From JAYWIG01 sp043789035 (GTDB lineage: Bacteria > Pseudomonadota > Gammaproteobacteria > Burkholderiales > Burkholderiaceae_E), in assembly GCA_043789035.1 (NCBI GenBank), contig JAYWIG010000345.1:1-24587 (forward strand): DNA of 24,587 nucleotides, given 5' to 3'. The notes below the pieces were generated by a model. The model was not told the DNA's origin. It was given only the letters and a program-made list of their open reading frames with translations, and did not search any database. Positions within the stretch are counted from its first letter, which is position 1. Every line of letters starts with the position of its first letter. The translations under genes and the position numbers were made by a program. Shown here in pieces: positions 1 to 7,226 of this stretch.

Positions 1-1
1 A

Positions 2-20
2 TCCTTACTATGAGTAAGGA
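2..20. promoter_or_regulatory. Palindromic operator of vapBC (left), overlapping the RBS
   Basis: A perfect inverted repeat with 8-bp arms, TCCTTACT (2-9) and AGTAAGGA (13-20), separated by ATG. The right arm contains the Shine-Dalgarno AAGGA (16-20) of the antitoxin whose ATG is at 26. VapB-type antitoxins usually bind palindromes at their own promoter, so this is the probable autoregulatory site. In RNA the same sequence could fold into a hairpin hiding the RBS. The promoter itself lies left of the window. Confidence 0.6.
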
Positions 21-25
21 ATTTT

Positions 26-283
26 ATGGCTACAGCAACACTCACTAGCAAAGGGCAAATCACCTTGCCTAAAATTGTACGAGACGAACTCGGTCTTTCA
101 GCAGGCAATACCGTCGATTTCGTTAGAACACCCGATGGCTTCAAACTCATCGCCGTTGCAAAGGACATACAGGCCTTAAAGGGGATGTTTGCTGGGCGAG
201 TCAGGAAACCCGTCAGTATTGAATCAATGGACGATGCAATCAGGCAATCGGTATTAACTCGACAGGCTAGGAACAGATCTTGA
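26..283 (+). CDS. vapB: AbrB/MazE-type antitoxin (VapB)
   Basis: An 85-residue antitoxin that should bind DNA through its N-terminus and neutralise the PIN toxin encoded next. Residues 1-45 form a SpoVT-AbrB swapped-hairpin domain, recognisable by the TSKGQITLPK motif followed by R-D-E-L-G-L and a G-N-x-V-D-F turn. The basic C-terminal part is the expected toxin-binding region. The start is well supported by AAGGA five bases upstream. The stop codon overlaps the TTG start of the toxin gene by 4 bases, so the two are translationally coupled. It probably represses its own promoter with the toxin through the palindrome at 2-20. Family assignment is firm; the specific name VapB rests on the PIN partner. 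Confidence 0.85.
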   Translation: MATATLTSKGQITLPKIVRDELGLSAGNTVDFVRTPDGFKLIAVAKDIQALKGMFAGRVRKPVSIESMDDAIRQSVLTRQARNRS

Positions 284-705
284 TCGGTGTCGATGCCAAT
301 GTATTGGTTAGGTACTTAACGCAAGACGACCCTGCGCAAAGTTCTATCGCGAATAAGTTTTTCCAACAAATTCTAAGTGCGTCTCAGCAGGGCTTTATCA
401 GCCTAGTCGTACTCGTAGAAACCTGCTGGGTTCTCCAAACAAGTTATGCGGTTAGCGACGTTGAGTTAACTTTACTTATTGAAAATTTACTGCAAACACC
501 GCAACTATCCATCGAAAACCGGGACTGTCTTACCCAAGCTCTTCAGGCAATGATGGGCACTAAATCCCCTAAAGCCGGGTTCGTGGATTTTCTAATCCAC
601 TCAATTGCCAAAAAGCAAGGTTGCCAGTACTGCGTAACTTTTGACAAAAGAGCGAGCCAGTCAGTTGGCATGCGAATGCTCACCCCAGCGGCTTTAAAAG
701 TGTAA
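280..705 (+). CDS. vapC: PIN-domain toxin (VapC-like ribonuclease)
   Basis: A 141-residue single PIN domain, the usual VapC length. VapC toxins are Mg-dependent endoribonucleases that cut tRNA or rRNA when freed from VapB. The four acidic active-site residues are all visible: Asp5 (VDANVLVRY), Glu47 (VLVETCW), Asp103 (FVDFLI) and Asp122 (TFDKRA), so the toxin looks active. It starts at TTG 280, which overlaps the antitoxin stop (TTGA); there is no separate RBS, so translation depends on the antitoxin. It ends 18 bases before the convergently read monooxygenase gene. The RNA target cannot be told from sequence. Confidence 0.87.
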   Translation: MIGVDANVLVRYLTQDDPAQSSIANKFFQQILSASQQGFISLVVLVETCWVLQTSYAVSDVELTLLIENLLQTPQLSIENRDCLTQALQAMMGTKSPKAGFVDFLIHSIAKKQGCQYCVTFDKRASQSVGMRMLTPAALKV

Positions 706-723
706 TCCGGTACTAGTGCCCCA

Positions 724-1914
724 TTAAATCGGCACGGAAGTCACATCATAGGTAAACAGCCACTCGTACCGCTCCCTCACCCTCGCCTCATTCCACTCCC
801 GGGTTACATAAGCTCTGGCACCCTCCGCGTCGGCTAACTCAGGGTTATGAAAGCGCTTTGCATTACCGGCAGCACCTTCAACAATTTTCGTCGTGCGCTC
901 AAGTCGCGCCGCTTCGTATCTTTGCAACGCGAATGAGGTGTCAGCGTAGCCGTCTAACGCACGCGCCAAGATAAAGCCATCTTCAATCGACATCACCGCG
1001 CCTTGCGCTAAAAATGGCAGCGTTGAATGGCAGGCATCGCCTAACAAGCTCACTCGGCCGACGCTCCATTGTTTTAAAGGTGCACGGGTCATCAGCGCCC
1101 ATTTATACGGCACATCAATGGCTTGAATCATTCGTTGAATGTCTTCGTTCCAACCAGCAAAATCTCTTGCACATTCTTCACGTGTACCGGGTTGGTTCCA
1201 TGATTCCACTTGCCAATCGCTGCGCTCACGAATGCCAACGAAGTTCATCAGTCGACCAGCATTCAATGCGTAATTCACCACATGGCCGCCGGGCCCCACC
1301 CAATTGGTACCAACCTTGCGGCGCATATGTCCGGGCAAACGATCCATTTCAACCACGCCGCGCCACGCTATTAAGCCAGTGAACTCTGGTTTGTCCTTTC
1401 CGAATAGCGATTGGCGAATTTTCGAATGAACACCGTCGGCTCCGATAAGCGCATCGCCTTTGGCAGCAGAGCCACCTTCAAAGTGTAAAGTAACGCCATC
1501 AGCATCTTGTTCGAAACCCTCGCAACGCACATTCAGATGAACCGCATCGGGCTTAATGGCGCGCACAGCGTCAATTAGCACTTGCAGTAAATCTGGTCGA
1601 TACACGGTAAAGTAAGGATAGCCATATCGGGCGACTGATTCGGCACCAAGATCGAACAGCTTCCAAGTCTCACCCGTATTCCAAAGTCGAATCTCTTTGC
1701 CAGTGGCTTCGCAGCTTAGGCGCTTGAGTTCGCTTTCTAAACCCAACTCATAAAGTACTCGATTACCGTTTGCCGATAATTGCAATCCAGCCCCCACCTC
1801 TTTGAGCTCACTGGCTTGTTCATAGATTTCTACGTCAAAACCACGCTGCAAGCAGGCAAGTGCTGCCGTTAAGCCACCGATACCAGCGCCGGCTATCAGA
1901 ATTTTCGCTTTCAC
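724..1914 (-). CDS. FAD-dependent aromatic monooxygenase (salicylate / 3-hydroxybenzoate hydroxylase type)
   Basis: A group A flavoprotein monooxygenase of 396 residues that should hydroxylate an aromatic acid using NAD(P)H and O2. It shows the three family fingerprints in order: the N-terminal Rossmann GAGIGG followed about 20 residues later by the acidic end of beta-2 (EIYEQ), the DG motif (GADGVHSKIRQ) in the middle, and the GD motif (LLGDACHSTLPF) that contacts FAD. No signal peptide; cytoplasmic. I chose GTG 1914, which puts a short leader before the Rossmann strand and starts 5 bases after the receptor stop; an open frame continues to ATG 1962 inside the receptor gene. It is the second gene of a pair with the Bug receptor, suggesting the receptor captures the substrate. 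Salicylate, 3-hydroxybenzoate or 6-hydroxynicotinate hydroxylases are all possible. Confidence 0.85.
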   Translation of the reverse strand: MKAKILIAGAGIGGLTAALACLQRGFDVEIYEQASELKEVGAGLQLSANGNRVLYELGLESELKRLSCEATGKEIRLWNTGETWKLFDLGAESVARYGYPYFTVYRPDLLQVLIDAVRAIKPDAVHLNVRCEGFEQDADGVTLHFEGGSAAKGDALIGADGVHSKIRQSLFGKDKPEFTGLIAWRGVVEMDRLPGHMRRKVGTNWVGPGGHVVNYALNAGRLMNFVGIRERSDWQVESWNQPGTREECARDFAGWNEDIQRMIQAIDVPYKWALMTRAPLKQWSVGRVSLLGDACHSTLPFLAQGAVMSIEDGFILARALDGYADTSFALQRYEAARLERTTKIVEGAAGNAKRFHNPELADAEGARAYVTREWNEARVRERYEWLFTYDVTSVPI

Positions 1915-1919
1915 TGAAG

Positions 1920-2924
1920 TTAATCGACTTTTGCGCCAGAGATTTGGATTGCCTTGGCCCAACGCAGCAATTCAGCATCAATAAAGCGCGAAAATTCCGC
2001 AGGGCTATTCATCGCAGAAGCGAGACCGAACTTAGTCAGGGTTTCTTTTGATTCAGCTGACGTTAACGACTTTCGCAACGCATCATTTAAGCTTGCCAAG
2101 ATAACTGGCGACGTACCTGCAGGTGCAACAAGCCCAGACCAAAAACTCACCTGAAAGGCCGATAAACCAGCTTCACCCACCGTAGGCACATCTGGCAATG
2201 CCTCATCTCGGCTAGAACCGGTAATCGCTAAAGCTCGAATGCGCCCTGATTTAATCTGCGGCAATACAGTCACCAAACCTTCAAAAATAACCTGCGCTTC
2301 ACCTCCTGCGACCGCCATTAATGCGGGGCCGCCGCCTTTGTACGGAATATGCAGCATCTCGATGCCCGTCAAGCTTTTGAATAATTCAACCGCAATATGC
2401 GGTGGTGTACCGTTGCCTGCTGACGCATAAGTAAGAGCACCCGGCTTGTCTTTTGCCAAGGCAATTAACTGTTGCAAACTCGTCACTGGAACATTCGTGT
2501 TCACTGCAATAAGTTGTGGCGAACTAGACAACAAACTAATAGGGGAGAACGATTTACGCGGGTCATAACCAAGGTTTTTGTACAAACTCGGTGCCATCGC
2601 CAAAGAACTTGTGCTACCCAAAAGTAGCGTGTAGCCATCGGGAGCCGATTGCGCGACTGCGAGCGAGCCAATAGTTCCGCCAGCTCCGGGGCGATTTTCC
2701 ACCACAAACTGTTGCCCAAAAGATTGCGACAACTTGGTTGCAACCACACGAGCGACGGTATCCGTTGGCCCACCCGGCGGAAAAGGCACTATTATTTTTA
2801 CCGCTTTGGTCGGATAGATTTGCGCTGTACCGATGGTGGGGAAACTAAGCGCAGTAAACATCGTTAAAAAACATGTCGCAAAGACTACTTGCGAACGTTT
2901 CAAATTAAAGGCTAACCAATTCAT
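1920..2924 (-). CDS. Bug/TctC-family periplasmic solute receptor
   Basis: A 334-residue extracytoplasmic receptor of the tripartite tricarboxylate transporter type, binding small carboxylates or related solutes. A Sec signal peptide ends near residue 35 (hydrophobic core, then GTAQ-IYPTK). The mature N-terminus carries the family signature: KIIVPFPPGGPTD, then VVENRPGAGG and the APDGYTLLL segment. ATG 2924 is preferred over the in-frame TTG at 2936 because it is preceded by GAGAG at a good distance and gives a normal signal peptide. No TctA or TctB membrane genes are nearby, so this is an orphan receptor as is common in Burkholderiales. Its gene precedes the monooxygenase by 5 bases on the same strand. 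The ligand is not identifiable; an aromatic acid is a guess from the neighbour. Confidence 0.87.
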   Translation of the reverse strand: MNWLAFNLKRSQVVFATCFLTMFTALSFPTIGTAQIYPTKAVKIIVPFPPGGPTDTVARVVATKLSQSFGQQFVVENRPGAGGTIGSLAVAQSAPDGYTLLLGSTSSLAMAPSLYKNLGYDPRKSFSPISLLSSSPQLIAVNTNVPVTSLQQLIALAKDKPGALTYASAGNGTPPHIAVELFKSLTGIEMLHIPYKGGGPALMAVAGGEAQVIFEGLVTVLPQIKSGRIRALAITGSSRDEALPDVPTVGEAGLSAFQVSFWSGLVAPAGTSPVILASLNDALRKSLTSAESKETLTKFGLASAMNSPAEFSRFIDAELLRWAKAIQISGAKVD

Positions 2925-3080
2925 TTTGTCTCTCAATAAATATCGCTGTATGACGCTTAATTCGCATCACTATGTCTTCTGTCATGCTAACGTAAACATT
3001 CAGGTAACCAAGGCACAAATACCTGTAATCTTTGTGTAGTAATTCAGCAATTTTCAGGCAAAGCTCATGCCGCAGGACTT

Positions 3081-3147
3081 TCACATCTAAAGGCTGTGAC
3101 TTCTCACAACTTTTCGCATTTTGTTTTCAGATATGTGAAGCATTCAC
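3081..3147. promoter_or_regulatory. Cluster of TGTGA/TCACA inverted repeats between divergent genes
   Basis: The 268-base gap between the Bug receptor and the malonyl-CoA decarboxylase holds repeated TGTGA/TCACA elements: TCACA 3081-3085, TGTGA 3095-3099 with TCACA 3104-3108 (arms 4 bases apart), and GTGAA 3135-3139 with TTCAC 3143-3147 (3 apart). The half-sites resemble those of CRP/FNR or GntR regulators, but the spacing is not the standard 6 bases. The bound protein is unknown. The rest of the gap shows no gene. Confidence 0.35.
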
Positions 3148-3170
3148 CGATATACTGCCAACTTTATAAT
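3143..3170 (+). promoter_or_regulatory. Candidate promoter of malonyl-CoA decarboxylase gene
   Basis: A perfect -10 box TATAAT (3165-3170) is preceded by TTCACC (3143-3148, 4 of 6 to TTGACA) with 16 bases between. Transcription would begin near 3177, leaving only about 16 bases before the ATG at 3193 and no evident Shine-Dalgarno. The -35 box overlaps the second inverted repeat, so a protein bound there would affect initiation. Confidence 0.45.
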
Positions 3171-3192
3171 TTCACCCAAAGTACCGCCCTCA

Positions 3193-4521
3193 ATGCAATC
3201 GGATGCAGCTGCACCACAAGTAGGCAAAGCGCTGCCTAATGGACAAAGCAATGCACTACGCACAACATCCGAGCGTATGCAATCGACCGCTCATTTAAAT
3301 CATGAAGCGCTATCGCCCTCGCAACTACGTTCCATTTTCGATAGCCTGACCAAAGTAATTGAACCAAAAATTAGCGATGTTGAAGGCGGTCGTAGGGCAG
3401 CGGAGATTGTTGCTTGGTGTAACACCGTGAATCAAGCCAATCGTTACGACTGTTGGCTCATCATGAGCGAACAGTTCATGGCTGATACCGCACGCGGTAA
3501 AAAGGCCTTGGAAAAATACGCGGCTGCGGTTGGCACGATTGATGAAGCAGTTGCTGAAGTTCGTTACCGTCAAGCAACCGTATCGCCACGCCGAAGGTTG
3601 TTGCAACGGTTTAGCGCGTTGCCAGAAGGCATTCGTTTCTTAGTCGATATGCGCTCAGCAATGGTGCCATTTCTTCATGCCGACCAGCGCCTACATGCGC
3701 TCGATGCCGAGATGGAATACATGTTTTCCACATGGTTCGAAGTTGGGTTTTTAGAACTTCGCAGATTAAGCTGGGATAGCCCCGCATCGCTGATTGAAAA
3801 ACTCATCCAGTATGAAGCGGTGCACGATATTAAAAGTTGGGCGGATTTAAAAAATCGCCTTGACAGCGATCGACGATGCTATGGTTTTTTCCATCCCAGT
3901 TTACCTAACGAGCCTTTGATTTTTGTCGAAGTTGCGCTGCTCAGTGATATCGCAACTAGCATTGCGCCTTTACTCGATGAAACCGCAGCTGATATTGACC
4001 CCAACAAAGCCAGCGTTGCGATTTTCTATTCGATTAGCAATACGCAGGTTGGTTTAAAAGGCGTGAGCTTTGGTGATTCATTAATTAAGCGAGTGGTTGA
4101 AACCTTAAAAGAAGAATTTCCGAAACTTCGTACTTTTGCAACACTGTCGCCTATGCCTGGGTTTCGCAATTGGCTTCACAAAAAGGAACCTGCGCTAACG
4201 AGCTTTTTGGAAAATACCGATCTGGCAGAGCTGCCCGCCGCCAATGCCTATCGCAAGAAGATTAGCAAACACGCTGCTACCTATTTGGCCAAACAACTAA
4301 AAGATGGCAAACCGCTCGACCCAGTGGCTCGCTTTCACCTAGGTAATGGTGCTCGCGTCGAACGTCTGAACTGGGCGGCTGACCAAAGCGTGAAAGGCAT
4401 CAAGCAATCGCTAGGCTTAATGGTGAACTACCTCTACGATTTAAAAAAGCTTGATATGCATAGAGATATGCTGCACGAGGGTTCCATCCCGATATCGAAC
4501 GAGATAGAAAAACTGCTTTAA
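3193..4521 (+). CDS. Malonyl-CoA decarboxylase
   Basis: A 442-residue malonyl-CoA decarboxylase, converting malonyl-CoA to acetyl-CoA and CO2. The N-terminal half is the helical domain; the C-terminal half is the acetyltransferase-fold catalytic domain, with FFHPSLPNEPLIFVEVAL near 232-249, the GLKGVSFGDSLIKRVV segment near 288-302, TLSPMPGF near 317-324 and RFHLGNGA near 380-387. Ser319 and His382 occupy the places of the catalytic Ser and His known in the human enzyme. Cytoplasmic; no targeting signal. The family call is strong from these blocks. No malonyl-CoA synthetase or malonate carrier is adjacent, so the source of malonyl-CoA is unclear: malonate use, pyrimidine or barbiturate breakdown, or control of fatty-acid synthesis are possible. 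The LysR gene follows 63 bases downstream in the same direction. Confidence 0.9.
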   Translation: MQSDAAAPQVGKALPNGQSNALRTTSERMQSTAHLNHEALSPSQLRSIFDSLTKVIEPKISDVEGGRRAAEIVAWCNTVNQANRYDCWLIMSEQFMADTARGKKALEKYAAAVGTIDEAVAEVRYRQATVSPRRRLLQRFSALPEGIRFLVDMRSAMVPFLHADQRLHALDAEMEYMFSTWFEVGFLELRRLSWDSPASLIEKLIQYEAVHDIKSWADLKNRLDSDRRCYGFFHPSLPNEPLIFVEVALLSDIATSIAPLLDETAADIDPNKASVAIFYSISNTQVGLKGVSFGDSLIKRVVETLKEEFPKLRTFATLSPMPGFRNWLHKKEPALTSFLENTDLAELPAANAYRKKISKHAATYLAKQLKDGKPLDPVARFHLGNGARVERLNWAADQSVKGIKQSLGLMVNYLYDLKKLDMHRDMLHEGSIPISNEIEKLL

Positions 4522-4579
4522 CTGCCGCGACGATAAACTAAAAGTCAACCCTACGCTTCACAATATTGATGGCACGCTC

Positions 4580-4593
4580 TTTGCATGTGCAAA
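4580..4593. promoter_or_regulatory. Inverted repeat at the start of the first LysR gene
   Basis: TTTGCA-TG-TGCAAA is a palindrome with 6-bp arms that contains a T-N11-A LysR-type box (T4580 to A4592) and overlaps the candidate ATG at 4585. A TATTGAT half-site (4564-4570) lies just upstream and recurs at 5527-5533. LysR proteins usually repress themselves by binding near their own start, so this is a candidate autoregulatory site. Confidence 0.35.
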
Positions 4594-5511
4594 GGCATGC
4601 CAAATACGCTACCTCCACCTAGAGCCTACCTTTATCTTGATGCAGTCGCCCGAGCTGGCTCGATCCGAAAAGCAGCAGAACGCCTATTCGTCGCATCGAC
4701 TGCGCTAAATCGAAAAATCAAAGAGATTGAAGATGCACTAGGGACACCTTTATTTGAGCGCTTACCAAGAGGAGTGAGGCTGACCGCAGCTGGCGAAGTG
4801 ATGATCGCAATGGTCAGACGCAATATTGCCGATCTTCGGGCCACCACATCTCATATCGAACATCTTCGTGGAAATATGCGCGGCACGGTGAGGCTGGGTT
4901 GTGCGGAATCGGTTGCTACCGGCCTGGTTCCGTATGCCATTGCAGATTATCAAACCCAATATCCAGCAGTGAAGTTTTCTGTTGCGATGGGCGTTACATC
5001 GTCTTTGAGCAATGCCTTGTTAGAAGATGATTTGGATTTGCTCATCGTGCACGACCCAGCGCCATCGGAGATGATCAAGGTCATAGCTTCCATACGGCAA
5101 CCGTTATGTGCGATGGTGAGGCCCGACCACCCGTTAGCCAAACTACCATCGCTACGATTATCCGATTGTCAGAAGTTTCCTGTCGCTCTAGGCGATGCTA
5201 ATTTTGGCAGTCGCAGGCTTATTGAAACGATTGTTAGTCGTTCGCGAATCAGCCTGAACGTAGTTCTACAAGCCAGCAGTGTTCAAGTATTGAAAGAGTT
5301 CACATTAGCCAGTAACGTAGTCAGTTTTCAGTTCGAAATTGGTACCCGAAAAGATGTTGCGAATGGAACGTTGGTGGCAATACCGCTCACTGATAGAGCG
5401 CTTTCAAATACAAAATTATCTATCGTCCATCGACAAGGGCGTACCCTACCGATTGCGGTGAAATCATTTTCACAACTATTGGAGGCGAGATTGACCGCAC
5501 ACAATTTGTGA
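4585..5511 (+). CDS. LysR-family transcriptional regulator
   Basis: A 308-residue LysR-type regulator. The winged helix-turn-helix lies near residues 14-75 (SIRKAAERLFVASTALNRKI, then GTPLFERLPRGVRLTAAG), followed by a linker helix and a two-lobed effector domain from about residue 100 (GTVRLGCAESVATGLVP). The N-terminal recognition helix has VASTALNRKI where most family members have VSQPALSRQI, an atypical recognition segment. Start choice is uncertain: ATG 4585 or ATG 4597, neither with a good RBS. It sits between the decarboxylase gene and the ABC transport operon, all on the same strand, and the palindromic T-N11-A box at 5527-5539 directly after it makes it the probable regulator of the downstream operon. 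The inducer is presumably a compound imported or made by that operon. Confidence 0.88.
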   Translation: MCKGMPNTLPPPRAYLYLDAVARAGSIRKAAERLFVASTALNRKIKEIEDALGTPLFERLPRGVRLTAAGEVMIAMVRRNIADLRATTSHIEHLRGNMRGTVRLGCAESVATGLVPYAIADYQTQYPAVKFSVAMGVTSSLSNALLEDDLDLLIVHDPAPSEMIKVIASIRQPLCAMVRPDHPLAKLPSLRLSDCQKFPVALGDANFGSRRLIETIVSRSRISLNVVLQASSVQVLKEFTLASNVVSFQFEIGTRKDVANGTLVAIPLTDRALSNTKLSIVHRQGRTLPIAVKSFSQLLEARLTAHNL

Positions 5512-5526
5512 GCACTGCATATGAAT

Positions 5527-5539
5527 TATTGATTCAATA
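5527..5539. promoter_or_regulatory. Palindromic LysR box upstream of the ABC operon
   Basis: TATTGA-T-TCAATA is a perfect 13-bp palindrome of exactly T-N11-A form, located 31 bases before the ATPase start and 15 bases after the LysR stop. Its left half TATTGAT also occurs at 4564-4570 upstream of the LysR gene, which supports recognition by that regulator. Confidence 0.45.
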
Positions 5540-5570
5540 GGGTTAACTGTAAGTCACCATACTTCGGCAG

Positions 5571-6386
5571 ATGAACACCAATCCATTTGTCGAAGTTGAT
5601 CAAGTCTCTATGCAATATGGCGGCACCGGAGGTACCGTTGCTCTTGAAAATTGCTCCCTCAAGGTTGCACCGGGAGAGTTTATCGCGGTTGTTGGGCCAT
5701 CGGGTTGTGGCAAATCGACCTTGATGAGATTGGTCACCGGCCTGTGGCCAGCATCTGCCGGCAATGTGTTTGTTGCAGGCCGTGAGGTATGGGCACCGCA
5801 TAGCGAAGCTGGTATGGCTTTTCAAAACCCGATCATGCTGCCATGGCGCAATATTCTAGATAACGTGATGCTGCCACTTGAAGTGGTTGAGCCTCATCGG
5901 CAACAGCTTGCAAAGCAGCGCACCCAATACGAAGCCAAAGCCATGGCGCTATTGGAAATGGTGGGTTTAAAAGGTTTCGAGAAAAGATTTCCTCATGAGC
6001 TCTCAGGTGGCATGCTGCAACGCGCTAGTTTATGTCGATCGCTCATTCATGACCCTCGCTTACTGATGCTCGACGAACCATTCGGTGCCTTAGATGTGTT
6101 CACCCGGGAAGATCTATGGCTTGAGCTACAAACCGTTTGGTTAAAGCTCAAGCCCAGTGTAATTCTCGTCACTCACGATTTGCGCGAAGCGGTGTTTTTA
6201 GCCGATAGAGTGTTAGTCATGTCGGCCAGACCAGGTCGAATTATTTCCGAGCACGTAATCGACTTCACACGCCCTAGGAAACTCGACGATTTATACACCA
6301 CGCCTTATCAAGAGTTGGTCTTAAAAATTCGAACTGAGATCAGCCTCACCCGAAAGCCTGCGCTGGAGACAAGCCATGCAGCCTGA
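5571..6386 (+). CDS. ABC transporter ATP-binding protein (SsuB/TauB/NrtD type)
   Basis: A 271-residue ABC ATPase that powers import with the permease and receptor encoded next. All motifs are intact: Walker A GPSGCGKST (42-50), Q-loop Gln85, signature LSGGM (144-148), Walker B LLMLDE (164-169) with the D-loop, and H-loop His202. The shape, with FGALD after Walker B and a short C-terminus without a regulatory domain, is that of the nitrate/sulfonate/pyrimidine-precursor importers. First gene of a seven-gene operon; it overlaps the permease gene by 11 bases. Expression is probably driven by the LysR regulator through the box at 5527-5539. The transported compound cannot be read from the ATPase. 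Confidence 0.92.
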   Translation: MNTNPFVEVDQVSMQYGGTGGTVALENCSLKVAPGEFIAVVGPSGCGKSTLMRLVTGLWPASAGNVFVAGREVWAPHSEAGMAFQNPIMLPWRNILDNVMLPLEVVEPHRQQLAKQRTQYEAKAMALLEMVGLKGFEKRFPHELSGGMLQRASLCRSLIHDPRLLMLDEPFGALDVFTREDLWLELQTVWLKLKPSVILVTHDLREAVFLADRVLVMSARPGRIISEHVIDFTRPRKLDDLYTTPYQELVLKIRTEISLTRKPALETSHAA

Positions 6387-7200
6387 GGCAATCACTAGAA
6401 ATTCACGCTTCGCTGAGATTGAAAAAAAACAGGCTCGCGACAAACGTTTACAAACACTGCTGCCATGGCTTGTGACGATTGGCATCCTAATCGTTTGGGA
6501 AATTGGCTGCCGGGCATTTCAAATACCGAAGTTTGTTTTGCCACTGCCATCAGAAATATTTCTAAGCATGATGAAGTGGTGGTCGCCGCTCATGAGCAAT
6601 GCTGGCCAAACACTCATGACAACCTTAATGGGGTTCTCTATCGCTATCGTGGTGGGCCTATTTCTCGGCATCGCCATTGGTTCAAGTGCGTTGGTGTATC
6701 ACGGCCTTTACCCACTCATGATTGCCTTCGAGTCAGTACCAAAAGTCGCAATCGTGCCAATTCTCGTTTTATGGTTCGGCATAGGCTCAGTGCCCGCAGT
6801 CATCACGTCATTTCTCATCGCTTTCTTTCCAATTGCAGTGAATGTGTCGACAGGTATTGCGACGGTGGAGCCTGAGCTGCGAGACGTTCTCAGATCGCTT
6901 GGCGCAAGGCCTATTGATATTGTGAAAAAAATCGGTATCCCACGCGCTATGCCGTACTTTTTCGCGTCGCTCAAGATCGCCATAACCTTTGCGTTCGTTG
7001 GCTCGATAGTGTCCGAAACCGTCGGTGCGAATAAGGGCATCGGCCACCTCATCATGCTAGCGAGTTCGCGATTCGATGTGCCATTAGTGTTCTCCGGTTT
7101 AGTCGTCACATCGCTCATGGGCGTGAGCATGTATGTACTCGCCCGCTTGATTGAAACTCGCGTGACCGGTTGGGCCACCCGAGGTTTAAAAGTCTCTTAA
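6376..7200 (+). CDS. ABC transporter permease (SsuC/TauC type)
   Basis: A 274-residue inner-membrane permease with about six transmembrane segments, the first near residues 28-48. The EAA loop that docks on the ATPase is visible around residues 165-190 (EPELRDVLRSLGARPIDIVK, then a conserved P-R-A-M-P). ATG 6376 lies inside the end of the ATPase gene and is preceded by GGAG at about 7 bases, giving a solid start. The family transports sulfonates, nitrate, taurine and pyrimidine precursors. The receptor gene follows after 26 bases, completing a standard importer. Confidence 0.91.
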   Translation: MQPEAITRNSRFAEIEKKQARDKRLQTLLPWLVTIGILIVWEIGCRAFQIPKFVLPLPSEIFLSMMKWWSPLMSNAGQTLMTTLMGFSIAIVVGLFLGIAIGSSALVYHGLYPLMIAFESVPKVAIVPILVLWFGIGSVPAVITSFLIAFFPIAVNVSTGIATVEPELRDVLRSLGARPIDIVKKIGIPRAMPYFFASLKIAITFAFVGSIVSETVGANKGIGHLIMLASSRFDVPLVFSGLVVTSLMGVSMYVLARLIETRVTGWATRGLKVS

Positions 7201-7226
7201 CCCGTGTTCTCAAAAAAAGGATCGCC

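Noticed and set aside
2925..2936. Alternative TTG start at 2936 for the first Bug receptor
   Set aside because: ATG 2924 has GAGAG at proper spacing and gives a normal signal peptide; the four extra residues add nothing.
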